Assembly: GCA_020555605.1 (NCBI GenBank)
Contig: JAJCJC010000013.1
Coordinates: forward strand, 1-63,579
DNA length: 63,579 nucleotides
DNA from: a bacterium 210917-SL.2.15
GTDB lineage: Bacteria > Bacillota > Clostridia > Oscillospirales > Oscillospiraceae
Direction of reading: 5' to 3'
A program made the translations under genes and the position numbers. Below are positions 9,108-16,083 of the stretch, in pieces; position 1 is the stretch's first letter, and the number at the start of each line of letters is the position of its first letter. The notes beneath the pieces were generated by a model that was not told the DNA's origin, did no database searches, and saw nothing but the letters and a program-made list of their open reading frames with translations.

Positions 9108-9668
9108 TCATACGTTATAGTAAATAAGCGGCACCTCAAAACGCTCCTGCAGCAGCGCGCGCAGCTCCTGCATCCGCTCTTCGGAAAGATCCGTTTTCGC
9201 AATGATATAACCGGTCCGCGGCGTCAGCAGCAGCGCAAAAATGCGGCGGGATTCATAAACGCCGCAAAAGGCAGAATAAGCATGGGTACAATGCTCCAGC
9301 GCGTCGTCAATCGCCATTTCCGCGCCGCCGAACGTATAGCGCACCTCGCTGACACGGCCGGAGAGCCGCTTGCGCATCATGTACCTGCTGAAAAAGCCCA
9401 AATACGGATAATAGAACACAGCGCGAAACAGAAAATATGCGCCAAAGAGCACCCCCAGCACCGCAATGGCCAAGGTAGATGTTGGGTTTCCATCAATCTC
9501 GTCGAAGATCAACAGCAGCAGGATCCCATTGCCCAAGCCCAACAGGCCGAAGACTGTATAAAAAATTCGCAGGGCCAATACGCGGCCTCTTCGCGTGGCC
9601 AACGCCGTCACATGGTGAAAATCGGTCATCAGGGCCTGGTTCGTTTCATAATTAGTCGTGATCGTCAT
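9108..9668 (-). CDS. YcxB-like membrane protein between T-box and valS
   Basis: A 186-aa protein starting at ATG 9668, just after the T-box terminator, with an AGAGAG element upstream. Two hydrophobic segments (about residues 33-55 and 63-85) form a membrane hairpin. The remaining cytosolic part (RVSEVRYTFGGAEMAI ... YIIAKTDLSEE) resembles the YcxB-like C-terminal domain. The function is unknown. Its position as the first gene of a T-box-controlled valS unit is unusual. The open frame to 9743 runs back into the T-box terminator and should not be used as the start. Confidence 0.75.
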   Translation of the reverse strand: MTITTNYETNQALMTDFHHVTALATRRGRVLALRIFYTVFGLLGLGNGILLLLIFDEIDGNPTSTLAIAVLGVLFGAYFLFRAVFYYPYLGFFSRYMMRKRLSGRVSEVRYTFGGAEMAIDDALEHCTHAYSAFCGVYESRRIFALLLTPRTGYIIAKTDLSEERMQELRALLQERFEVPLIYYNV

Positions 9669-9689
9669 AGTTTCTCTCTTTCTGCCGCA

Positions 9690-9945
9690 AAAAACGCCCT
9701 GAGCTGTCTGCTCAGGGCGAACAACACTGATCCGCGGTACCACCTGTCTTCGGGGAATCTCCCCGCACTTTGCTTCCCTGTAACGGGAGAACCCGCCAAA
9801 GCTTACTTCTTCCCTTCGGCTTTGAAGCTCCGAGGCGACTTCTGCAGTGCTGCGGGCGGATTTTCACCTGCCATCCGCTCTCTAAACCGCGCAAAACTGC
9901 GTACTGCTCCTCATCCACGCCATCTTTTGCAATAAATGAATAAAA
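9690..9945 (-). promoter_or_regulatory. T-box riboswitch, valine (GUC) specifier
   Basis: Read on the minus strand, the conserved T-box GGTGGTACCGCGG lies at 9732-9744 and is followed by an intrinsic terminator (CGCCCTGAGC / GCTCAGGGCG, 9694-9718) ending in TTTTTT. Stem I has the usual AGTA and AGAG elements. The specifier position, preceded by GAA and followed by a purine and CCT..GAGC, reads GTC (9837-9839), a valine codon that matches downstream valS. Uncharged tRNA-Val is expected to stabilise the antiterminator and switch on the YcxB-like gene and valS. Confidence 0.93.
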
Positions 9946-9947
9946 AA

Positions 9948-9976
9948 AGTATATCCTCCCGCTGTCCATTTGTCAA
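9948..9976 (-). promoter_or_regulatory. promoter of the T-box/valS operon
   Basis: Minus strand -35 TTGACA (9971-9976), 17-bp spacer, -10 TATACT (9948-9953). Transcription would start near 9941, just before Stem I of the T-box. Confidence 0.88.
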
Positions 9977-10027
9977 GGGGGAGCGCAATTACTCCCATTT
10001 ACTTTTGAGACTGATTTCAGGCATAGG

Positions 10028-10062
10028 AACTCTCCCTTAGCCGAATTGGCGAAGGGAGAGTT
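10028..10062. repeat. 11-bp perfect inverted repeat
   Basis: AACTCTCCCTT (10028-10038) and its reverse complement (10052-10062) flank a 13-base loop. It lies between the T-box promoter and the AT-rich gene pair, without a T-run on either side. It could be a weak terminator or the edge of an inserted segment. Confidence 0.45.
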
Positions 10063-10099
10063 GCTCCAAGTCTCACAAACCGAGGTTATATTACTTCTA

Positions 10100-10441
10100 T
10101 TAAAAAATCATATGATCGATAATATTCAAATTGTAATCAAATACGGCGAGATAACTCAGGCAATAGTCACCTTCTTCGTCATGTGCCGCAATGATGCAGG
10201 TAATGCTATCCAATGCGGGTTCAAATGGAAAATCTTTATTGAAAGAAACTTTCGTGTTATAAAAGTGATATGTTCTCATAACGGTATCAAAGTCTACCCT
10301 TAGACTTTCTACAAATTGATTTTCCTCATCTTTGTACCAGTTTTCCAAGCCTATTTTCATTGCATCCTGCGTTAACCTGAAAATATCTGAATCGTCAACA
10401 AATTTTCCAAAAGCACCTTTATCAATCGGTAATTTTATCAT
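10100..10441 (-). CDS. hypothetical protein in an AT-rich two-gene island
   Basis: 113 aa from ATG 10441, which has a GGAGG site (GGAGGAAAG) right upstream; the longer frame to 10612 lacks one. The protein begins MIKLPIDKGAFGKFVDD and is acidic and soluble, with no membrane segment or signal. Base composition is clearly more AT-rich than the neighbours, suggesting acquisition. It follows another small gene of similar composition by 37 bases. I do not recognise the family. Paired small acidic AT-rich genes of this sort are often orphan immunity genes of polymorphic toxin systems, but no toxin is seen here. Confidence 0.65.
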   Translation of the reverse strand: MIKLPIDKGAFGKFVDDSDIFRLTQDAMKIGLENWYKDEENQFVESLRVDFDTVMRTYHFYNTKVSFNKDFPFEPALDSITCIIAAHDEEGDYCLSYLAVFDYNLNIIDHMIF

Positions 10442-10478
10442 TCTTTCCTCCGCTCCTGACTGATTATTCAGTCCCCCC

Positions 10479-10670
10479 TTAATCATCCAGCACAGAGGCC
10501 CCATGTCTTCCGTCTGGCAAAATAGAATAACCATTTTGGATTTCGTTAATCCCACCACCAAAGCCCCAACCGTTAGATTCCACAAAATCGATAAATTTTT
10601 TCCAAAATTCATCTTCTGTTACTTCTGAAGATACTTCAATACAGCCGTTTATTTCAAATTCTTTTCTCAT
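10479..10670 (-). CDS. 63-aa hypothetical protein (WGFGGGI motif)
   Basis: A small soluble acidic protein starting MRKEFEINGCIEVSSEV, with the distinctive DFVESNGWGFGGGINEI near the middle. The pattern of charged beta-strand then ESNGW-x-FGGGI looks like a conserved family with a compact alpha/beta fold, but I cannot name it. It precedes the 113-aa gene and shares its AT-rich composition. Transfer from a low-GC relative and an immunity-like role are both inference. Confidence 0.65.
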   Translation of the reverse strand: MRKEFEINGCIEVSSEVTEDEFWKKFIDFVESNGWGFGGGINEIQNGYSILPDGRHGASVLDD

Positions 10671-10798
10671 GTATACCCCCGTAAATTTGAATTTGTCTTT
10701 TTGATCATACTACCATATATCATACCAAGACATTTTCAACGACTGGTGAATTTGCCGAAGATCTAACCCATCAGCCCAAAAGGTAAACGAGAGCGCAA

Positions 10799-11488
10799 TT
10801 ATGGTCTTCCTGCCATGGCATCCAGCAGCCGGTAGGTAAGATACAGCACCACGACAGCAGCGCAGGCCCACAGCAGCGGTACACGGAGCAAGACCACTTC
10901 CCCCAGCCACAGCAGCGACAGGCAAAGGCTGGCGCCCACTGCCAGCACCAGCACGGCGCAGGCTGCTTTTACGCCCCTGTCCTTTTCCGCATTGAACGTG
11001 TTTCGGACGATCAGCTCCACGATCAACACTGAAGCGATGACAATCGCAACGCACAATAGCACATTGCCCAGCGAAAATGCAAGTCGGGGCAACGCAGCCG
11101 GCCGGCCTGTCAGGAAATCCTTCAGCCACATCAGGAACGACGGAGAAAGGAGAATTTTGATCACACCCAAAACGGCCGCAGCCAAACAAACGACGCCGCC
11201 ATATTCTGCCGCGCGCCGGCCGAAAGATTTATGTGGAAGGCTGGCAATGATCTCATCGCAAAACGCTTTGTAATCGCCGCCGATCACGTCCGAAAGCGCG
11301 TCTCCCCGCTCCTGCGCATCCAGGACCATTTCCGTCAAATCCCGACGTACCCGTTCCTGATCATACGCAGAGAGTGAGGAGCCGCGCAGATAACAGATCA
11401 TATCTGTAAACACACCCTGGTTTTCTGCACAGATCTTTTTATCCAACGCATTGTTTTCCCGGTTCAGTTCTTTTCTTTTCTGATGCAT
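10799..11488 (-). CDS. DUF1048-like membrane protein, PadR partner
   Basis: A 229-aa protein from ATG 11488, preceded by GGAGGGAACAAGCT. The N-terminal cytosolic part contains FTDMICYLRGSSLS and DAQERGDALSDVIGGDYKAF, which resemble the DUF1048/DUF1700 domain found beside PadR regulators. Four hydrophobic segments follow between about residues 95 and 225. It overlaps padR by 50 bases, so it is co-transcribed. These pairs are thought to sense envelope or antibiotic stress; the exact role is unknown. Confidence 0.75.
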   Translation of the reverse strand: MHQKRKELNRENNALDKKICAENQGVFTDMICYLRGSSLSAYDQERVRRDLTEMVLDAQERGDALSDVIGGDYKAFCDEIIASLPHKSFGRRAAEYGGVVCLAAAVLGVIKILLSPSFLMWLKDFLTGRPAALPRLAFSLGNVLLCVAIVIASVLIVELIVRNTFNAEKDRGVKAACAVLVLAVGASLCLSLLWLGEVVLLRVPLLWACAAVVVLYLTYRLLDAMAGRP

Positions 11489-11816
11489 AGCTTGTTCCCT
11501 CCGTTCGAAACAGCGTTCCAATCGCCCTGGACAGTTCCTGCCAGCTGCCATAAAACTGCTCCATCTCGATTCGTCCCTTTTCTGTGATGGAAAAGTATTT
11601 GCGCTTTGGCCCCACGGGCGACTGTTTATATTCCGCCTGAATCAGTGCATTCCTCTCCAGCCGGAGCAGCAACGGGTAGATCGTGCCTTCCGAAAGATCG
11701 GAAAAGCCGTACGCTTTGCACTTTTCCGTTATTTCGTACCCATACGTCTCATTCTCACTGATGATTTTCAAAATACATCCTTCGAGCACCCCTTTGAGCA
11801 TTTGGGATGGAATCAC
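11439..11816 (-). CDS. PadR family transcriptional regulator
   Basis: 125 aa. The winged-helix core LKGVLEGCILKIISENETYGYEI, then EGTIYPLLLRLERNALI and GPKRKYFSITEKG are standard PadR motifs. The GTG start at 11816 (MIPSQML) fits the family N terminus; the ATG five codons on is an alternative. It probably represses its own operon: an imperfect inverted repeat covers its promoter. The downstream DUF1048-like gene overlaps its 3' end. Confidence 0.92.
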   Translation of the reverse strand: MIPSQMLKGVLEGCILKIISENETYGYEITEKCKAYGFSDLSEGTIYPLLLRLERNALIQAEYKQSPVGPKRKYFSITEKGRIEMEQFYGSWQELSRAIGTLFRTEGTSYASEKKRTEPGKQCVG

Positions 11817-11833
11817 GCTCCCGCCCCCTATCT

Positions 11834-11886
11834 TGCATTACATGGTAGATTATCTATATTGTATTGCATAATAGCTGGCTTGTCAA
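11834..11886 (-). promoter_or_regulatory. padR promoter with candidate PadR operator
   Basis: Minus strand -35 TTGACA (11881-11886), 17-bp spacer, -10 TACAAT (11858-11863). An imperfect inverted repeat, TGCATTACA (11834-11842) and TGTATTGCA (11860-11868), has one mismatch and overlaps the -10, as expected for autorepression. Confidence 0.72.
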
Positions 11887-11898
11887 GATTTTCTTATA

Positions 11899-11936
11899 AG
11901 AAAAGAGCGCATGGAAGGTTCCATGCGCTCTTTTCT
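11899..11936 (-). terminator. terminator of the hydrogenase operon
   Basis: An 18-bp perfect stem (11899-11916 with 11919-11936) and a 2-base loop begin just after the hydrogenase stop. The minus strand continues TTTTCTT. The stem is nearly symmetrical and could also stop leftover transcription from the other side. Confidence 0.85.
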
Positions 11937-11937
11937 G

Positions 11938-13299
11938 TTATTTTTCCAACTTGCGGTCGTAATACGAAGTGTGCAGCAACGCTTCGGAAATGGGGCTGAG
12001 CGGCTCCTTGTAAAATTCACGGTAAATCGCTTGGATCTCCGGATTGTCGCAGGAGTTGCGCAGCGTCATCCGCTCATCCTCGGAATACAAGCTGGCGATG
12101 CGTTGCATACGGATGGCATCGGTCACCGGGATTGAATGGCACTGGGGCTGCCCTGCGCCGCTGATGCAGCCGCCGGGACAGGTCATCACTTCTACAAAAT
12201 GATATTGCGACACGTCTCCTTGCAGGAACTTGTCGGCATTTTCCGTTCCGTAGACCACCGCGATTTTCAGCGTCAGTCCCGCCACGTCGATGCTGGCTTC
12301 CTTGACGCCGGCCATACCACGCACAGGGGTAAATTTCAGCAACGTTTCCGGTGGTTTCTGGTGAGTCAACACTTCATAGGCATAGCGCAGCGCAGCTTCC
12401 ATCACACCGCCAGTATTGCCGAAGATCACGCCGGCGCCGGTGCCCTTGCCAAGGATATCGTCAAAAGGAAGATCGGGAAGATCGTTGAAGTCGATCCCCT
12501 CTTCCTTGAGCCATTGCGCCAGCTCCTTACTGGTAATACAGTAATCATTGTCTCGGATCTCCGGGCGCTTGAGCAGGCGGCCGGCCGCATTGAACTCTGG
12601 ACGGCGGATCTCCGCCTTTTTTGCCGTGCAGGGCGTGACAACCACATTGACAATACGGGAAGGATCCAGCTGCTTTTTCATGGCAAAATAGGTTTTGATG
12701 GTGGGACCTTGCATCCCAATGGGGCTTTTGGCTGAAGAAATGTTGGGAATGAATTCCGGATGGAAGGTTTCCACATACTTGACCCAGGCCGGGCAGCAAC
12801 TGGTAAACTGCGGCAGCGGCGCGCTACCAGTAGTAATGCGGCGGATCAACTCCGAGCCTTCCTCCAGAATCGTCAAATCCGCCGAGAACGTCACATCAAA
12901 CACATAATCCGCGCCCAAAGCTTTCAGGGCCGCCACCATTTTTCCTTCCACATAGCGGCCAGGCTGGTCAGAAAAGGCGTCGCCCAAGCCGACCCGCACC
13001 GAAGGAGATGTGGAAAAAACGACGATCTTATCGGGATTGCGGATGGCGTCCTTTACTGCCTGGCATTCACTGCGCACTGTGATGGCCTCTTCGGGGCAGT
13101 TGGCGCTGCACTGCCCGCAGTTGATGCAGATTGCCGTGTCGTGGTTCTTCAACAGATCATAGTGCAGCTGAACGCCGATCTCCTCCTGGCAAACCGCCAG
13201 ACAGTGGCCGCACAGCGCGCACAGATCATTGTTTTTGACAATAGCGGGATTGTCTGCCTCGACCGGAACGCAGCAATCGAGATGTTGAAACTTGCTCAT
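11938..13299 (-). CDS. [FeFe] hydrogenase, monomeric, with two N-terminal [4Fe-4S] clusters
   Basis: 453 aa from ATG 13299 (AAAGGAG upstream). Two ferredoxin clusters come first (LCALCGHCLAVC, residues 27-37; ICINCGQCSANCP, 58-69). The H-cluster domain follows: L1 TSCCPAW (166-172), L2 TPCTAKKAE (222-230) and L3 EVMTCPGGCISGAGQP (370-385). The proton-relay cysteine and the cluster ligands are kept. L2 has Thr where many enzymes have Met, and L3 has GAGQP instead of GGGQP; L1 has Ala for the usual Gly. These changes suggest a group B-like or otherwise divergent enzyme. It is the second gene of the CODH operon (17-base gap). Maturases HydE/F/G are not in the window. Proton reduction or H2 oxidation linked to the CODH is inference. 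Confidence 0.92.
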   Translation of the reverse strand: MSKFQHLDCCVPVEADNPAIVKNNDLCALCGHCLAVCQEEIGVQLHYDLLKNHDTAICINCGQCSANCPEEAITVRSECQAVKDAIRNPDKIVVFSTSPSVRVGLGDAFSDQPGRYVEGKMVAALKALGADYVFDVTFSADLTILEEGSELIRRITTGSAPLPQFTSCCPAWVKYVETFHPEFIPNISSAKSPIGMQGPTIKTYFAMKKQLDPSRIVNVVVTPCTAKKAEIRRPEFNAAGRLLKRPEIRDNDYCITSKELAQWLKEEGIDFNDLPDLPFDDILGKGTGAGVIFGNTGGVMEAALRYAYEVLTHQKPPETLLKFTPVRGMAGVKEASIDVAGLTLKIAVVYGTENADKFLQGDVSQYHFVEVMTCPGGCISGAGQPQCHSIPVTDAIRMQRIASLYSEDERMTLRNSCDNPEIQAIYREFYKEPLSPISEALLHTSYYDRKLEK

Positions 13300-13316
13300 A
13301 AGCTGCTCCTTTCCGC

Positions 13317-15296
13317 TCAAATGCCGAGGGCTTTGCGCTTTTCAAGGATCACCTGCTCCAAAGCGTCCGCCGAAGACGACACGTCGGTATCGACAATCAG
13401 CTTGCCGCCGGTCAGGTCAGGCAGCTGGTTGGTCAGCACATCCAGGATTACCGGACTGCCCGTGACAAAGGGCGGCAATCCCAAGTGGACGGTGAATCCC
13501 AGAGCCAGGCCAAAGCAACCGTCCGCCAAGGCCTGCTCTTCCAGCCACTGGGGTGCAGAAAGCACCAGCGGCAACTGCGGCAGATCAACGCCCAGCAGCT
13601 CCGCCACCTCGCCGGCCAGCAGATCCAGCCGACCGATGGCCAGGCAGGGGCCGAAATTCAACACCGGCGGGATGCCCAACTGCTGACACACAGCCTTCAA
13701 ATTCGGCCCGGCCAATTCCGCAGCCTCCGGAGACATCAAACCGCAGTTTTCCAAACCGCCGCAGGTGCAGCCGGCGGCCAGCACAATGATATCCTTCGCG
13801 ATCAGCTGCTTGGTCAGTTCCACGGTGAACACATCGTGTCCTTTGGCGCGCAGGTTTGAGCAGCCCACCACAGCGGCGACGCCCTTGATTTTTCCTTGCA
13901 CGATTAGATCGATCAACGGACGATAGCTGCCACCCAAGAAAGAGCGCAGCGTTTCTTCCGTCACGCCGGTGATGGCATTTGGATAACCGTGCTGCGCCAT
14001 TGGGTTGACGCGACCGGTGCTGCTCTTGCCCACTTCCAGCAGCACCCGGGTCAGGGCAGCTTTCAGCGTCGGGTCACTGACGCGCTCCAGCGCCTTCGAG
14101 CAGTTGGCGGCGTTAAACGCGCCGTCTTTGCGCCCGGCATAGGACTGCACCGCCTGATCAATGATATATTCGCTGATATCCTTCTTCTTGGCAAAATCAT
14201 AGGGCACATACTCGGCATTTTTCTTTTTCGCCACATCGTCCAGACAGATCTGCGGAATCCGCAGCGCGTCGCAGATCGGCTCGATACCGGGAATGGTGCA
14301 GTTGAATTCCGACAGCACCAGGTCGATACAGCCCGTGCTCAGCACAGCCTCGCTGGTATAGTTATTGCCGGCATGGCCGCAGAATGCTTCCGTGCAGGCA
14401 TCCTTGCGCACCTGGAAGTCCTGGCCGACGCAGGTACAGCCCACAATACGGATTGCCTTGGCGCCCACGGAGCGGGCCTTCTCCCGGGCCGCAGGAGAAA
14501 CCAATGCCTCCTGCAGATGGTTGAACAGCGCCTGCTGATGGCCTGTGATCATAATATTGATGCACTCCGGATCGATGACCCGCAGTCCCACAGGGTCAAA
14601 GCCGATTTTCGATTCGCCCAGCAGGACGTCGTTGATCAGGTTGGTGAGCACAAGGCCGTAAATGCCCGTAGAAATCCCCAGGCGCAGGCAGTGCAGCAGC
14701 ATATTGACCGGGTCGGAGTTTAAGTTCGTGGAGGTTTTGACCACGGCGTTGAACACCTCGTCCTTGGCGCCGCCGGGCAGAATTCCCAGCGCCTTCCATT
14801 TCTCCACCCGCATGGGATAGCCGACTTTTTCAACCAGCTTCATCTTTTCCTCAATGGGCTTATGTAGATCGGCCAGAACGGCATCCGCCACCTGTCCGGC
14901 GCGGTCCCAATCCGTAAAGCCGGTGATGCCGAACAGTTTGGACAGCCGGTCCAGCGCATGGATCCCTTTCAGCGGTTCCTTCTTAGCCGCCGTTTTTTTC
15001 AGCTGTTTGGCCGCATTCTCCACCACATGAATATAGCAGCCCGAACCTGCCGCCACCGAACGCAGGAAATTGCGCGCGGCAATAGTATCGGCGTCGGCGC
15101 CGCAGACGCCTCTGGGCCGCGCCTTGGAGATCCGGCAGGGACCGTTGGAGCACAGCCGGCAGCATACGCCCTGCGCTCCATAGCCGCACTTGTTCTCCTG
15201 CGTGATCATCCGGTTGTGAGACACTTCCATGGACAACCCCTTCAGATAGGTCTCCAATGGCCGGTCCGCACTGGCACACATGTTTCTCTCATCCAT
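13317..15296 (-). CDS. cooS: divergent anaerobic Ni-CO dehydrogenase catalytic subunit (CooS family)
   Basis: 659 aa from ATG 15296. Cys37, Cys45, Cys46, Cys49, Cys54 and Cys65 give the C-x7-CC-x2-C-x4-C pattern of the D and B clusters. C-cluster ligands can be traced: MITGHQQ (His), GCTCVGQ, SEFNC, VVGCSNL, GCTCGGLENCG and NFGPCLA. The segment SAPQWLEEQALADG has Gln588 where the acid-base lysine (Lys563 of C. hydrogenoformans CooSII) is expected, and the usual run of histidines near residue 80 is reduced to one (YIHVVEN). So metal binding is probably kept but chemistry may differ. The longer open frame (15389) starts in the leader. Co-operonic with the [FeFe] hydrogenase. Hybrid-cluster protein is excluded by the cysteine pattern. 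Confidence 0.9.
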   Translation of the reverse strand: MDERNMCASADRPLETYLKGLSMEVSHNRMITQENKCGYGAQGVCCRLCSNGPCRISKARPRGVCGADADTIAARNFLRSVAAGSGCYIHVVENAAKQLKKTAAKKEPLKGIHALDRLSKLFGITGFTDWDRAGQVADAVLADLHKPIEEKMKLVEKVGYPMRVEKWKALGILPGGAKDEVFNAVVKTSTNLNSDPVNMLLHCLRLGISTGIYGLVLTNLINDVLLGESKIGFDPVGLRVIDPECINIMITGHQQALFNHLQEALVSPAAREKARSVGAKAIRIVGCTCVGQDFQVRKDACTEAFCGHAGNNYTSEAVLSTGCIDLVLSEFNCTIPGIEPICDALRIPQICLDDVAKKKNAEYVPYDFAKKKDISEYIIDQAVQSYAGRKDGAFNAANCSKALERVSDPTLKAALTRVLLEVGKSSTGRVNPMAQHGYPNAITGVTEETLRSFLGGSYRPLIDLIVQGKIKGVAAVVGCSNLRAKGHDVFTVELTKQLIAKDIIVLAAGCTCGGLENCGLMSPEAAELAGPNLKAVCQQLGIPPVLNFGPCLAIGRLDLLAGEVAELLGVDLPQLPLVLSAPQWLEEQALADGCFGLALGFTVHLGLPPFVTGSPVILDVLTNQLPDLTGGKLIVDTDVSSSADALEQVILEKRKALGI

Positions 15297-15377
15297 TTTC
15301 CAAGTTCCCCTTTCTATTTCATTCTGCCGCCCCATGTGTTTCCGGGTTCTCCCTCCAAAAACATGCCACAAGGCGAC

Positions 15378-15496
15378 AAAAAAGCCCAAAAACCTGTTGA
15401 AAATTTTTGGGCTTCGATGCCATTTGAACGACCGATATACGCCGTTGCATATCGGCTGCTATTCTGATTTTGAAGTAAAACTTTTCTCCCGTTTAT
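15378..15496 (-). promoter_or_regulatory. attenuator-like leader of the CODH operon
   Basis: The transcript from the promoter at 15503-15531 has about 200 bases before the CODH start. It contains a hairpin (CCGATAT/ATATCGG, 15432-15455), then a complete intrinsic terminator: AGCCCAAAAA (15404-15413) pairing with 15383-15392, followed by six U. Since trxA ends upstream of the promoter, this terminator serves no other gene. It should abort the CODH message unless antiterminated. I recognise no known riboswitch class or leader peptide. Confidence 0.7.
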
Positions 15497-15502
15497 ATAG
15501 AA

Positions 15503-15537
15503 ATCATAACAATTCCACCGAAATTTGTCAACAAATT
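15503..15537 (-). promoter_or_regulatory. CODH operon promoter with palindromic operator
   Basis: Minus strand -35 TTGACA (15526-15531), exact 17-bp spacer and -10 TATGAT (15503-15508). A palindrome AATTTGT-TG-ACAAATT (15522-15537) covers the -35, a likely repressor site. It does not match the 18-bp Rex consensus. Confidence 0.82.
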
Positions 15538-15650
15538 CCAACGAGTTTCTCACATTGCCTGAGAAATTTATGCACATGCAACAAAAGAACCTGTTTGATT
15601 TTGTCTCTTCAGCGCCGCTCCGCCGCCAAAGCAAAATCGGATGCCATCCC

Positions 15651-15686
15651 CCTCTGCGGCACGGCCGCACTGCCGGACCGCAGAGG
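15651..15686 (-). terminator. hairpin after trxA
   Basis: CCTCTGCGG (15651-15659) pairs with 15678-15686, with a GC-rich loop. It lies just past the trxA stop but lacks a U-run, so termination would be weak. Confidence 0.45.
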
Positions 15687-15702
15687 ATGTCCGGAGACAC
15701 GC

Positions 15703-16029
15703 TTATAGATGCGCGTCGATGACCGCCTTATAGTCCTCGATCGTACGCACGCCCACCAGGCGCTCCACTTCCTTGCCGTCCTTGAACAGCACCACCGTGG
15801 GAATGCTCATCACACCGAAATCGCCGGCAAGACCGCCTTCTTCATCCACATTGACCTTGCCCACATTGGCACGGCCCTCATACTCCTGCGCGAGCTGCTC
15901 GATCGTCGGGGCCACCATGCGGCAGGGACCACACCAAGACGCCCAGAAATCCACCAGCGCCACGTTCTTTTCTGCCAGGAATGCACGGAACTCTGCATCT
16001 TTCAAATGCCGAACTGCTTCGTTTGCCAT
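15703..16029 (-). CDS. trxA: thioredoxin
   Basis: A 108-aa cytosolic thioredoxin of standard length. FWASWCGPCRM carries the redox-active CGPC, and MSIPTVVLFKDGKE the cis-proline loop. ATG at 16029 follows GGAGG with good spacing. It lies 54 bases downstream of the thioredoxin reductase gene on the same strand, so the reductase/thioredoxin pair is probably one operon. Confidence 0.96.
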   Translation of the reverse strand: MANEAVRHLKDAEFRAFLAEKNVALVDFWASWCGPCRMVAPTIEQLAQEYEGRANVGKVNVDEEGGLAGDFGVMSIPTVVLFKDGKEVERLVGVRTIEDYKAVIDAHL

Positions 16030-16083
16030 AGTAAACTCCTCCTGTTTTTTCTATGTGTATATGGTTCGCTTAAAATACTCTTT

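Noticed and set aside
10028..10062. Miniature transposable element
   Set aside because: Only one inverted repeat pair with a 13-base loop, no target duplication or second copy seen.
15522..15537. Rex operator at the CODH promoter
   Set aside because: The arms AATTTGT/ACAAATT are only 2 bp apart, while Rex sites have TTGT and ACAA ends 18 bp in total; kept only as an unknown palindrome.
15314..15700. Open frame of 128 aa in the CODH leader
   Set aside because: It covers the promoter, operator and terminator of the CODH operon and has no family motif.
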